Below, piece by piece: positions 53,512 through 64,000 of a stretch of DNA of 64,000 nucleotides. This stretch comes from Candidatus Binataceae bacterium (GTDB lineage: Bacteria; Desulfobacterota; Binatia; Binatales; Binataceae), in NCBI GenBank assembly GCA_035650475.1, contig DASRHP010000004.1:1-64000 (forward strand), in the 5' to 3' direction. Below the pieces are notes generated by a model. The model did no database searches. It was given only the letters and a program-made list of their open reading frames with translations, and was not told where the DNA came from. Numbering within the stretch: the stretch's first letter is position 1; each line of letters begins with the position of its first letter. A program made the translations under genes and the position numbers.

Positions 53512-54696
53512 ATGGTCAACGCGGGAGTCGGATACTCGGTCTCGAACAATCCCAAGGTCGCCGCCGCCGAGGCCACCCAAAGGGCGATGCGCCAGGCCGG
53601 GCTGCATCATGCGGCCGGTGCGCTGTGCTTTGCGACCACCGCCCACGGCGCGGCCTTTACCTCGGTGATGCGCACGGTCGCGGTCGAGGCGCGCACCCGC
53701 GACGTCGCCGGATGCTCTAGCGCGGGCGTGATCGCGGCCGAACACGAGATCGAATCTGGGCCCGCGGTGGCGGTGATCGTGTTCGGGGGCACGTCGCTCA
53801 GCGCCAAGCGGATCTTCGTCCCCTCGCTGCGTGGGCGGCCGCGCGAGGTCGCCGCAGAGCTGGCCGCAGCGGTGCGTCCAGCGCTCGGCCCCAACAACCT
53901 GCTCTGCCTGTTCGCCGACACCTACAACATGGAGCCGGACGCGCTGTTGAGCGCGCTTGTGCGCGAGCTTCCCGGCGTGCCGGTGGTCGGCGGCGGCGCC
54001 AGCGAAGACGGCTCGATTGGCGAGACCTTCCAGTTCTGCGGCGACACGGTGAGCTCCAACGCGGTGTCGGGGATGCTGCTCACGGGCGATTTCGAGCTCA
54101 ATGTCGCCGCCACACAGGCCTGCACGCCGCTTGGCGCGACCCATCTTGTCACTGCCGTGCGCGACAATATCCTCGTCGAGCTGGATGGCCGGCGCGCTTT
54201 CGACGTCTTCGCCGAGGCGGCCGGGCCGCTCGCCCAGGACCTCCCGCGCGCGGCCGCCTTCATCTTTCTCGGCATTCCGCTCGAGCCCGGCGCCGAGCGG
54301 ATGGCGCGCGGGAGCTACCTGGTGCGCAACATCGTCGGCGCCAGCGCCGAGCACGGCGTGCTCGCGGTCGCCCATCGCCCACGCATCGGCGACCGGGTCG
54401 GCTTCGTGCTGCGCAACGGCGAGCGCGCACGCGAGGATCTCAAGGACACGCTCGAGGAACTGAAGGAGCGCACGGAGGCGGCGCCGCCGGTCTTTGGATT
54501 ATATTTCGATTGCGTGTCGCGCGGTGCCGGGCTCTACAACATTCCCGATCACGACTCGGCCTACATCGCGCGCTACCTCGGCCATCTGCCGGTGGCCGGC
54601 TTCTTCACCGGCTTCGAGGTCGGTCCACTCGGCGCGCATCCGGGGATGCTCCAGTACTCGGGCGTGCTCGCGCTGGTTTCGGAAAAGCGCGCCTAG
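53512..54696 (+). CDS. FIST-domain sensory protein
   Basis: A 394-residue FIST protein (FIST_N and FIST_C). It shows A-L-C-F-A-T-T-A-H-G, V-A-G-C-S-S-A-G-V, P-V-V-G-G-G-A-S-E-D-G and C-terminal G-F-F-T-G-F-E-V-G-P. FIST domains bind amino acids or small ligands and usually feed kinases or methyl-accepting proteins. No signalling partner is adjacent. It starts 11 bases after the M20 peptidase stop and is probably coexpressed with it. Confidence 0.87.
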   Translation: MVNAGVGYSVSNNPKVAAAEATQRAMRQAGLHHAAGALCFATTAHGAAFTSVMRTVAVEARTRDVAGCSSAGVIAAEHEIESGPAVAVIVFGGTSLSAKRIFVPSLRGRPREVAAELAAAVRPALGPNNLLCLFADTYNMEPDALLSALVRELPGVPVVGGGASEDGSIGETFQFCGDTVSSNAVSGMLLTGDFELNVAATQACTPLGATHLVTAVRDNILVELDGRRAFDVFAEAAGPLAQDLPRAAAFIFLGIPLEPGAERMARGSYLVRNIVGASAEHGVLAVAHRPRIGDRVGFVLRNGERAREDLKDTLEELKERTEAAPPVFGLYFDCVSRGAGLYNIPDHDSAYIARYLGHLPVAGFFTGFEVGPLGAHPGMLQYSGVLALVSEKRA

Positions 54697-54721
54697 TACC
54701 ACAGCGGCGGATGGTGCGAAC

Positions 54722-54760
54722 GGCTGACCTTCCTGCCCGATGATGGTCAGGCCTTTTTTT
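54722..54760 (+). terminator. Rho-independent terminator after the FIST gene
   Basis: The stem C-T-G-A-C-C with G-G-T-C-A-G (six pairs, plus partial extension) surrounds a 15-base loop and is followed by seven T residues (54754-54760). It closes the E1alpha-E1beta-E2-M20-FIST run. Confidence 0.75.
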
Positions 54761-54939
54761 CTTTCATTAAAGAATCTGCGCCACACCAGCAGTCGGCCGT
54801 TTGAACCGTGCCGGCGGTCTTCATCGGAGCGGCGCGCTTGCGCCGCCGGAAGCGTTAGTGGTAGCTCAGAGCTGGCCCGCCGCTCCCGGCGTTCCGGGCG
54901 GCCGGGCGCATTCCAGCCGGCGACGGAGGAACAGCCAAG

Positions 54940-56073
54940 TTGGACTTCGGATTTTCAGAAGAGCAAGAGATGCTGCGCGACGCGGCCAAGCGCTTCCTGG
55001 CCGACAACTGTTCAACCAAGTTCGTCCGCCAGATGATGGCGCATGAGACCGCTCACGACCAGGCCTTCTGGCGCAAGATCGTCGATCTGGGCTGGCCCGG
55101 GCTGCTCATCCCCGAGCAATACGGCGGCCAGGGCGGCACCTTTCTCGACATGACGGTGATCGCCGAGGAAGTCGGCAAAGCGCTCATCCCGGGGCCGTTC
55201 TTTGCCGCCGCACTGCTCGGTGCGCCGATCCTTATCGAGGCCGGCTCCGAGGCGCAGAAGAATGAACTGCTGCCCAAGATGGCTAAGGGTGAGTACATCG
55301 CCACCGTCGCCGTCGCCGAGGCCGCCGGGCGCTTCGACGCCGGCGGGGTCGAGCTTAAGGCCACGAAAAAGGGCGCCGACTACGCGCTTTCGGGCGAGAA
55401 GTTCTTCGTGCCCGACGCCCACGTCGCCGATTGTATAGTGGTCGCCGCCCGCAGCGGCGGCGGCGGTGAGAACGGTGTGACGCTGCTCGCGGTGCCGGCC
55501 AGGGAGAAGGGCGTCACGGTCACGCAGCTGAAAACAGTCGATATGACGCGCCGGCTGTGCCACGTCAAATTCGACAACGTCACCGTGCCCGGCGCCAACC
55601 TGCTTGGCAAGGAAGGCCATGGATGGGCTCCGCTGCGCCGCACACTGGACGTCGCGACTGCGGCGCTGTCGGCCGAGATGGTCGGCACGGCGCAGAAGGC
55701 GCTCGACATCGCGGTGGACTACGCCAAGACTCGCGTGCAGTTTGGCAAGCCCATCGGCTCCTTCCAAGCGGTCAAGCACAAGTGTGTGGACATGATGGTC
55801 GCGGTCGAAAACGCGCGCTCGCTGACCTACTACGCCTGCTGGACGGTGGATGAGAGGCTCGCCGAGGCGGCCACCGCAGTGCCGATGGCCAAGGCGTACG
55901 CTTCCGACATGGCCAAGAACGTGACCAGCGAGGCGATCCAGGTGCATGGCGGAATCGGCTTCACCTGGGAGCACGACATGCACCTGTACCATCGCCGCGC
56001 GCTGGCCGGCGAGGCCAACTTTGGCAACGCGCCGATCCATCGCGAGACCGTCGCGAAGTCGCTGCTCGCGTAG
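54940..56073 (+). CDS. Acyl-CoA dehydrogenase family protein without the usual catalytic EGT motif
   Basis: The 377-residue protein uses TTG as start (GGAGG ten bases before). It has D-F-G-F-S-E-E-Q-E-M-L and the FAD loop region, and ends with G-G-I-G-F-T-W-E-H-D-M-H-L-Y, a variant signature common in one ACAD branch. At the position where classical ACADs have the catalytic glutamate in E-G-T-x-Q, this protein has A-N-F-G-N-A-P. The active base may lie elsewhere or the protein may act as a partner subunit. Confidence 0.8.
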   Translation: MDFGFSEEQEMLRDAAKRFLADNCSTKFVRQMMAHETAHDQAFWRKIVDLGWPGLLIPEQYGGQGGTFLDMTVIAEEVGKALIPGPFFAAALLGAPILIEAGSEAQKNELLPKMAKGEYIATVAVAEAAGRFDAGGVELKATKKGADYALSGEKFFVPDAHVADCIVVAARSGGGGENGVTLLAVPAREKGVTVTQLKTVDMTRRLCHVKFDNVTVPGANLLGKEGHGWAPLRRTLDVATAALSAEMVGTAQKALDIAVDYAKTRVQFGKPIGSFQAVKHKCVDMMVAVENARSLTYYACWTVDERLAEAATAVPMAKAYASDMAKNVTSEAIQVHGGIGFTWEHDMHLYHRRALAGEANFGNAPIHRETVAKSLLA

Positions 56074-56107
56074 CGCGCTCGGGCTCCACGGTTGAGATAA
56101 TAAGGGC

Positions 56108-56140
56108 GGCCGCCGCGGCAAAGAGCGGCGGCCGATTTTT
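56108..56140 (+). terminator. Strong terminator after the acyl-CoA dehydrogenase
   Basis: A perfect nine-base stem G-G-C-C-G-C-C-G-C with G-C-G-G-C-G-G-C-C, an eight-base loop and a T-run at 56136-56140. It lies between convergent genes and is probably bidirectional. Confidence 0.8.
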
Positions 56141-56202
56141 CCCCCGCGCTCCCGGTCAATCGGCTGAGGCCTGTGATGCAAGAAGCAGCGAAGACGCGCA
56201 GT

Positions 56203-56949
56203 CTATCGACTTACTATTCCCCCGTCAGCCGCGATATTCTGGCGATTGATCCAACCGCCCTGTTCGCTGACGATGAAGTAGATGAGCTTGGCGATGTCCT
56301 CGGGCCGGCCAAGGCGGCGCAGCGGCGTCATCTCGACGAAATCCCGCCGCGCCTCCGGGCCGAGATTCGCGAGCAGCATTCTGGTTTCAACGAAGCCCGG
56401 TGAGACCAGGTTGACCGTGATGCCGCGCGGGCCGACCTCTTTGGCCAGCGTCCGACAAAATTGCTCCACGGCAGCCTTGCTGCCGAAATAGCAGCTCCCC
56501 CCGGGAACATTCAGGAGGGTTCCAATCGTCGAGACACATACGACCCTGCCGCCATCGGCCATGTGCCGCAGCGCTTCCTGAAGACAAAAATATGTTCCCT
56601 TTGCGTTGACTCGGTAGGTGTGATCGAAGTCCTCCTCGGTCGTTTCCGCCATCGGTTTGAAGCACGCATACCCTGCGTTTGCGACGAGAATATCGAGCCT
56701 TCCCAACCGCTCAATGGTTTCTCGAAAAAGCCGCCGTATATCGGCGAGGTCGGCGATGTCAGCTTGGATTGCCAGCGCCACGCCTCCCCGGCTGCCGATC
56801 GCCGCCGCTACAGCATGCGCCTCCTCTGCACTGGTCGCGTAATTGACCACCACGGCAGCTCCGGCCTCTGCTAGCCGTTCCGCTGCGGCTCGCCCGATGC
56901 CGCGCGAGGCGCCCGTTACGACCGCTACCTTGCCATCCAATTCGCCCAT
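56203..56949 (-). CDS. SDR-family oxidoreductase
   Basis: A 248-residue classical SDR with T-G-A-S-R-G-I-G-R at the N-terminus, N-A-G-Y, the active-site serine in V-S-T-I-G and Y-F-G-S-K. The C-terminus A-A-D-G-G-I is typical. Third-position bases look less GC-biased than those of neighbouring genes, a mild hint of later acquisition. It is not overlapped by other genes. Confidence 0.88.
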   Translation of the reverse strand: MGELDGKVAVVTGASRGIGRAAAERLAEAGAAVVVNYATSAEEAHAVAAAIGSRGGVALAIQADIADLADIRRLFRETIERLGRLDILVANAGYACFKPMAETTEEDFDHTYRVNAKGTYFCLQEALRHMADGGRVVCVSTIGTLLNVPGGSCYFGSKAAVEQFCRTLAKEVGPRGITVNLVSPGFVETRMLLANLGPEARRDFVEMTPLRRLGRPEDIAKLIYFIVSEQGGWINRQNIAADGGIVSR

Positions 56950-57105
56950 CGCCTTTATCCATTTCTACGGCCATGGCCCGGCCTGGCCCGCGTGAACTAG
57001 AACCGCGGATGGGCGGTAATGTGAAACCGCGCCTCCCTCCCCTTACTGCGTGGGTGCTGCATTTCCGGCTCGCCTGCCGACGCGCGGAGCCCTCTCGGAG
57101 TCCGG

Positions 57106-57462
57106 TCAGCCGGTCGATCGCACCGCGAGCAGGGCGCGGCGCACTCGCTCGGCCTCATCGGCCAGTTCGACGAGCGTCGCGCACGCCTTCTCGGTCGCGT
57201 GGTCGCGGCCGGCCTGCTCCAGCAGCGCGCAGATGCGGTCGAGGGCCTCCGCGCCGAAGTTGCCAGCGCTGCTGCGCAGTGCGTGAGCGTGCAGCGCAAG
57301 TGCCGGGGCGTCGGCACGCTCAGTCGCCGCCCTGATCGCGGCGAGGCGCTCCGGCAGATCGGCGAGAAAGAGATCGACGAGTTCGGCCAGCGCCACGTTG
57401 CCGCCCGGGAGCGAGTCGCGCAAGCGACGAATCCGCTCGAGGTTGATTGGATCGGCAGACAA
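57106..57462 (-). CDS. Hpt-domain phosphotransfer protein
   Basis: A 118-residue all-helical protein with A-H-A-H-A-L-R-S-S-A-G-N-F-G, the Hpt signature whose second histidine (H-A-L) accepts the phosphate. It lies 30 bases downstream of an NtrC-type regulator on the same strand and would relay phosphate to or from it. Length is minimal for an Hpt, with no extra domain. Confidence 0.88.
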   Translation of the reverse strand: MSADPINLERIRRLRDSLPGGNVALAELVDLFLADLPERLAAIRAATERADAPALALHAHALRSSAGNFGAEALDRICALLEQAGRDHATEKACATLVELADEAERVRRALLAVRSTG

Positions 57463-57492
57463 GCGCCCCGGCGCGCGTCCGCGGGCGACCGT

Positions 57493-58974
<1,482 letters not shown>

Positions 58975-59232
58975 GCGGACGACGGACCGAATCGGCGACG
59001 CACCATCCCAGCACGCCACCAGCAAGTTTCAGGCCGCCCACTAAATCTTCAGCCTTAACCCGATATCCCTCGAAACTAACCGGTCTAATGGAGCATGGAC
59101 CCACGCCCGACTTTTTTGATGCGCCGAATCTTTGGCGCGTCATAGACAAATCGTTGCCGCTTGCACCCTGCCGCCGGCTGGAGCATAAACAAGGCACACG
59201 ACCAGTTTGCTGAGGCCGGCCGGGGAACAATC

Positions 59233-59679
59233 GTGGCAACTGTCATCACGCTCCGCCGCCCGCGCCCGCTCGGGCCCCACGCCACGCCGGGTACGACGGC
59301 CCGCGCTCCGCATTCGGCCGAGCGCTTTTGGCGCAATTCGATGGTTCCGGCGTCGATCGTGATGGGGGCGATCATCGTGCTCACCCTCGGCACGCTCTTC
59401 GTCGGACTAAAGACGGGGCTATTGGGCCACGACTCGGCAACCTGGGTGCTCGTTGCGGCGCTGGTCTCAGTGATCGGTCTGACCAAAATCATCGTCGCCA
59501 ACATGTTCTTCTACATCATGACCCAGGACGACGCGCGCCTGGACGAGCCCGCGCCCACCCCGCCGCCGCCTCCGATCCGACAGACACGGCCACTCAGGAT
59601 GCCGCCGCGCGCGCTAGCGGATCGACATCCGGATCGGCGGCGCGGTCGCGGCCGGCTCGCGGTGCTGCCGCGCAGCTAG
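59233..59679 (+). CDS. Small two-helix membrane protein (tentative)
   Basis: The frame has two clear transmembrane segments (S-I-V-M-G-A-I-I-V-L-T-L-G-T and V-L-V-A-A-L-V-S-V-I-G-L-T-K), then a proline/arginine-rich cytoplasmic tail (P-P-P-P-P-I-R-Q-T). I take a GTG start at 59233 because the upstream frame lacks a ribosome site; an ATG at 59341 just before the first helix is equally possible. Function is unknown. Confidence 0.5.
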   Translation: MATVITLRRPRPLGPHATPGTTARAPHSAERFWRNSMVPASIVMGAIIVLTLGTLFVGLKTGLLGHDSATWVLVAALVSVIGLTKIIVANMFFYIMTQDDARLDEPAPTPPPPPIRQTRPLRMPPRALADRHPDRRRGRGRLAVLPRS

Positions 59680-59737
59680 CTGCCGTCCCGCGGGCGCATC
59701 AGCCAGACAACCCTCCGCATCGGCGCCGCCCCACACG

Positions 59738-61018
59738 ATGCCCACCGAGATCAGAGCCAGCGACCTCCAGCTTGCGCGCTTCATCCGGCCCGGCGACACC
59801 GTCGTCTGGCCCCAGGGCACGGCCGAGCCGCTGACGCTGACCGAGGCGCTGGTGGCGCAGCGTCACGCGTTTGGCCCGGTGACGGTTTTTCTCGGTCCCG
59901 CCTTTTCGGACACGCTGCGCCCCGAGCACACCGACCGCCTGCGTTTTCTGGCAATGAGCGCGATCGGAACCCATCGCCGGCTGGTGGAGGCGTGCGTGCT
60001 GCGCCTCATCCCCTGCCAGCTCTCCGATGTCCCCGGGCTCTTCCAAAGCGGCGTGCTCAAGTCGGAGGTTGTCTTTCTCCACCTCAGTCCGCCGGCCGAC
60101 GGGCGCGGCGAGTACAGCATGGGGATCGTCAACGATTATCTGAAGATCGCGATGCGCCGGGCGCGGGTGGTCATCGCTGAAGTCAACGAGCAGCTGCCGT
60201 GGACCCATGCCGACGAGCCGCTCGATTTTGCCCGCGTCGATTACGTCGTGCGCACCTCGCGCCCGCCGCTCGAGCAGGCCACGCGCACGCCGAGCGAGAC
60301 CGACCGCGCGATCGCCCGCCGCGTGGCCGAGCTGGTGCCCGACGGCGGAGTGATCCAGATCGGAATTGGCGCGATGCCGGCGGCGATCCTCGATGCCCTG
60401 CACTCGCATCGGCGGCTCGGAATCCATTCCGGGATGATCGGCGATAGCGTGGTGGACCTCGTCGCCTCGGGCGCGGTGACCAACGAGACCAAGCCGTTCG
60501 ATCGCGGCGTGAGCGTCACCGGCGCGCTGCTCGGCACCCGGCGGCTGTACGACTTCGCCCATCGCAATCCGCAGTTGGTACTCAAACCGCTGACGTTCAC
60601 GCACAACGTCGAGCTGCTGGCGCAAATCGACCGCTTCATCTCGCTCAACTCGGCGATCGAGATCGACCTCGGCGGCCAGGTCAACGCCGAGGTCGCCGGC
60701 GGAGTCTACATCGGCGCGGTCGGCGGCCAGGTGGACTACGTGCGCGCGGCGCGGCGCTCGCGCGGCGGCCGCTCGATAATCGCGCTGCCGGCGACCGCGC
60801 GCGGGGGTAAGGTCAGCCGGATCGTGGCGGCGCTGAGCGCGCCGGTGGTCACGACCGCGCGCTCCGACGTCGACGTCGTGGTGACCGAGTTCGGCGCCGC
60901 CGAGCTGCGCGGGATAAGCCTGGAGGAGCGGGCGCGACGGCTCGTCGCGATCGCCGCGCCGCAATTTCGCGAAGAGCTCGAACGGGCGGCGCGCGCGAGC
61001 TTCGGCCCAATTTATTGA
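59738..61018 (+). CDS. Acetyl-CoA hydrolase/CoA-transferase family protein
   Basis: A 426-residue class I CoA-transferase-like protein. The catalytic glutamate sits in N-S-A-I-E-I-D-L-G-G-Q-V-N-A-E, and I-Q-I-G-I-G-A-M-P and H-S-G-M-I-G-D are present. It resembles 4-hydroxybutyrate or succinate/acetate CoA-transferases. The next genes (a luciferase-like enzyme and acetoacetate-CoA ligase) suggest acyl-CoA turnover. Confidence 0.88.
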   Translation: MPTEIRASDLQLARFIRPGDTVVWPQGTAEPLTLTEALVAQRHAFGPVTVFLGPAFSDTLRPEHTDRLRFLAMSAIGTHRRLVEACVLRLIPCQLSDVPGLFQSGVLKSEVVFLHLSPPADGRGEYSMGIVNDYLKIAMRRARVVIAEVNEQLPWTHADEPLDFARVDYVVRTSRPPLEQATRTPSETDRAIARRVAELVPDGGVIQIGIGAMPAAILDALHSHRRLGIHSGMIGDSVVDLVASGAVTNETKPFDRGVSVTGALLGTRRLYDFAHRNPQLVLKPLTFTHNVELLAQIDRFISLNSAIEIDLGGQVNAEVAGGVYIGAVGGQVDYVRAARRSRGGRSIIALPATARGGKVSRIVAALSAPVVTTARSDVDVVVTEFGAAELRGISLEERARRLVAIAAPQFREELERAARASFGPIY

Positions 61019-61075
61019 TTGGCCGCTCGGTCCGCATCAACGGTCGGGTAACAAACTGCAGCGAGGTCAAGGCGT

Positions 61076-61927
61076 ATGAAATTCGGCACCTTCATTACCC
61101 GCCAGCGCGGCTCGGCGATCGCCGCTGATGTCCAGAAGGCCGAGCAGCTCGGCTTCGAGTCGGCCTGGGTCGCCGAGCATCTGATCATGCCGGCGCGCCA
61201 GGGCTCGGCGTACCCCTACACCGCCGACGGCCGCTTTCCCGCGCCGCCCGACGCGCCGTTTCTCGATCCGCTGCTCGCGCTTGCCTACGTCGCGGCGGTG
61301 ACCCGCACCATCCGGCTTGCCACCGGCATCTTCGTCGTCCCGCTGCGCAACGCTTTTGCCACCGCCAAGGCGATCGCTACGCTCGATACGCTGAGCGAGG
61401 GGCGCGTCATCTTCGGCGTCGGCATCGGATGGTACAAGGAAGAGTTCGAAGCGGTTGGGATGAAGTTCGAGGACCGCGCGCTGCGCACGCGCGAGTACCT
61501 CGAACTGATGACCGAGCTGTGGAGCAAAGCCGACCCCGTGTACCATGGCAGGACAATCGCGACCGAGGGGATGAAGTTCAATCCCAAAACGGTCCAGCAG
61601 CCCCATCCGCCGATCGTCCTCGGCGGCACCACCGAGGCGGCGCTCAAGCGCGCGGTGCGGCTGGGCGACGGATGGTACGGGATCGCGCACACCCTCGACG
61701 AGGCGCGTACGCTGATCGCCCGGCTGCGCGAGCTCGAGCGCGCGGCCAACCGCGCGCGGCCTGTCGAGATCACCCTCAGCCTGCGCACCGGCAAGCCGAT
61801 TAGCGCCGACGACGTGCGCCGGATGGCCGAGCTTGGTGTCGAGCGCACGCTCGCTGGCCATCCGATCAAGGCGCTCGATGCGGCCGAGATGGAACGTTTC
61901 CGCGCCGAAGTGATGGACAAGGTGTAG
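61076..61927 (+). CDS. LLM-class (F420-type) oxidoreductase
   Basis: The 283-residue TIM-barrel protein has L-G-F-E-S-A-W-V-A-E-H and the segment G-V-G-I-G-W-Y-K-E-E-F typical of the luciferase-like LLM class, which uses F420 or FMN. The presence of the F420-type sequence suggests the organism makes F420, which is inference. Substrate is unknown. Confidence 0.88.
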   Translation: MKFGTFITRQRGSAIAADVQKAEQLGFESAWVAEHLIMPARQGSAYPYTADGRFPAPPDAPFLDPLLALAYVAAVTRTIRLATGIFVVPLRNAFATAKAIATLDTLSEGRVIFGVGIGWYKEEFEAVGMKFEDRALRTREYLELMTELWSKADPVYHGRTIATEGMKFNPKTVQQPHPPIVLGGTTEAALKRAVRLGDGWYGIAHTLDEARTLIARLRELERAANRARPVEITLSLRTGKPISADDVRRMAELGVERTLAGHPIKALDAAEMERFRAEVMDKV

Positions 61928-61969
61928 CGGCGCGATGGGCCACCTGTTGCGGTGATGGGATCGCGCGTG

Positions 61970-63958
<1,989 letters not shown>

Positions 63959-64000
63959 GTGCGCGGCTGGTTGCGGGGGCGCGCCTGTTCTATGATTCGG

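Overview
This 64 kb window is GC-rich, densely packed bacterial chromosome. I see no insertion sequence, prophage, CRISPR array, rRNA or tRNA gene. It has about 63 protein genes. The mixture points to an uncultured soil-type Gram-negative lineage of the Binatota or Rokubacteria kind: several acyl-CoA dehydrogenases and MaoC hydratases, CoA-ester lyase and ligase genes, a luciferase-like (F420-type) oxidoreductase, a bactofilin, a beta-barrel outer-membrane protein and a MoxR/DUF58/VWA operon. That placement is inference from gene content only.

Layout. At 1-8 kb are the end of a membrane protein, a nucleoside phosphorylase, the agmatine-to-putrescine pair aguA/aguB, a soluble histidine kinase, lexA, and a ferredoxin with its reductase. 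At 8-14.6 kb a tightly overlapping minus-strand operon carries thiL, two CNNM/CorC proteins, larB, an ABC1/UbiB-like kinase and an AlkZ-like protein. At 14.8-21 kb are efflux transporters, a YkoP-like protein and a large membrane protein. At 20.7-23.7 kb are a Fur-family regulator with a perfect Fur-type box, an OPT transporter and a rhodanese. At 23.9-28 kb is an acyl-CoA operon (MaoC, ACAD, MaoC, CitE-like lyase, DUF169). At 28.2-32.1 kb are a TusA-like protein, a FrnE/DsbA-like protein, three SDRs and a cupin. At 32-36.5 kb are small regulators and exported proteins. At 36.5-48.3 kb are an aminotransferase, the five-gene MoxR/VWA operon, an outer-membrane protein, a 3-hydroxyacid dehydrogenase and an endonuclease III. 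At 48.4-54.7 kb are a 2-oxoacid dehydrogenase (E1alpha, E1beta, E2), an M20 peptidase and a FIST protein. At 54.9-64 kb are an ACAD, an SDR, an Hpt protein with an NtrC-type regulator, a CoA-transferase, a luciferase-like enzyme and acetoacetate-CoA ligase.

Main discovery. Two genes that would be called as fragments are continuous reading frames interrupted by one in-frame TGA exactly where a catalytic cysteine belongs. One is an exported rhodanese (23190-23684: C-A-N-P-H-[TGA]-M-A-S). The other is a FrnE/DsbA-family oxidoreductase (28514-29137: [TGA]-P-F-C in place of C-P-x-C). Both have a stem-loop about 20 nt after the TGA, where bacterial SECIS elements lie. I read both as selenoproteins, so this organism should encode SelA/SelB/SelD and tRNA-Sec elsewhere. 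A TusA-like sulfur carrier lies directly downstream of the FrnE gene.

Other unusual items are a small exported protein with two FNSYWFVYG repeats facing a MarR gene across two copies of an inverted site, an exported protein of five tandem ~23-residue repeats, a MaoC enzyme with a histone-like basic tail, and a perfect palindrome upstream of an EmrB efflux gene.
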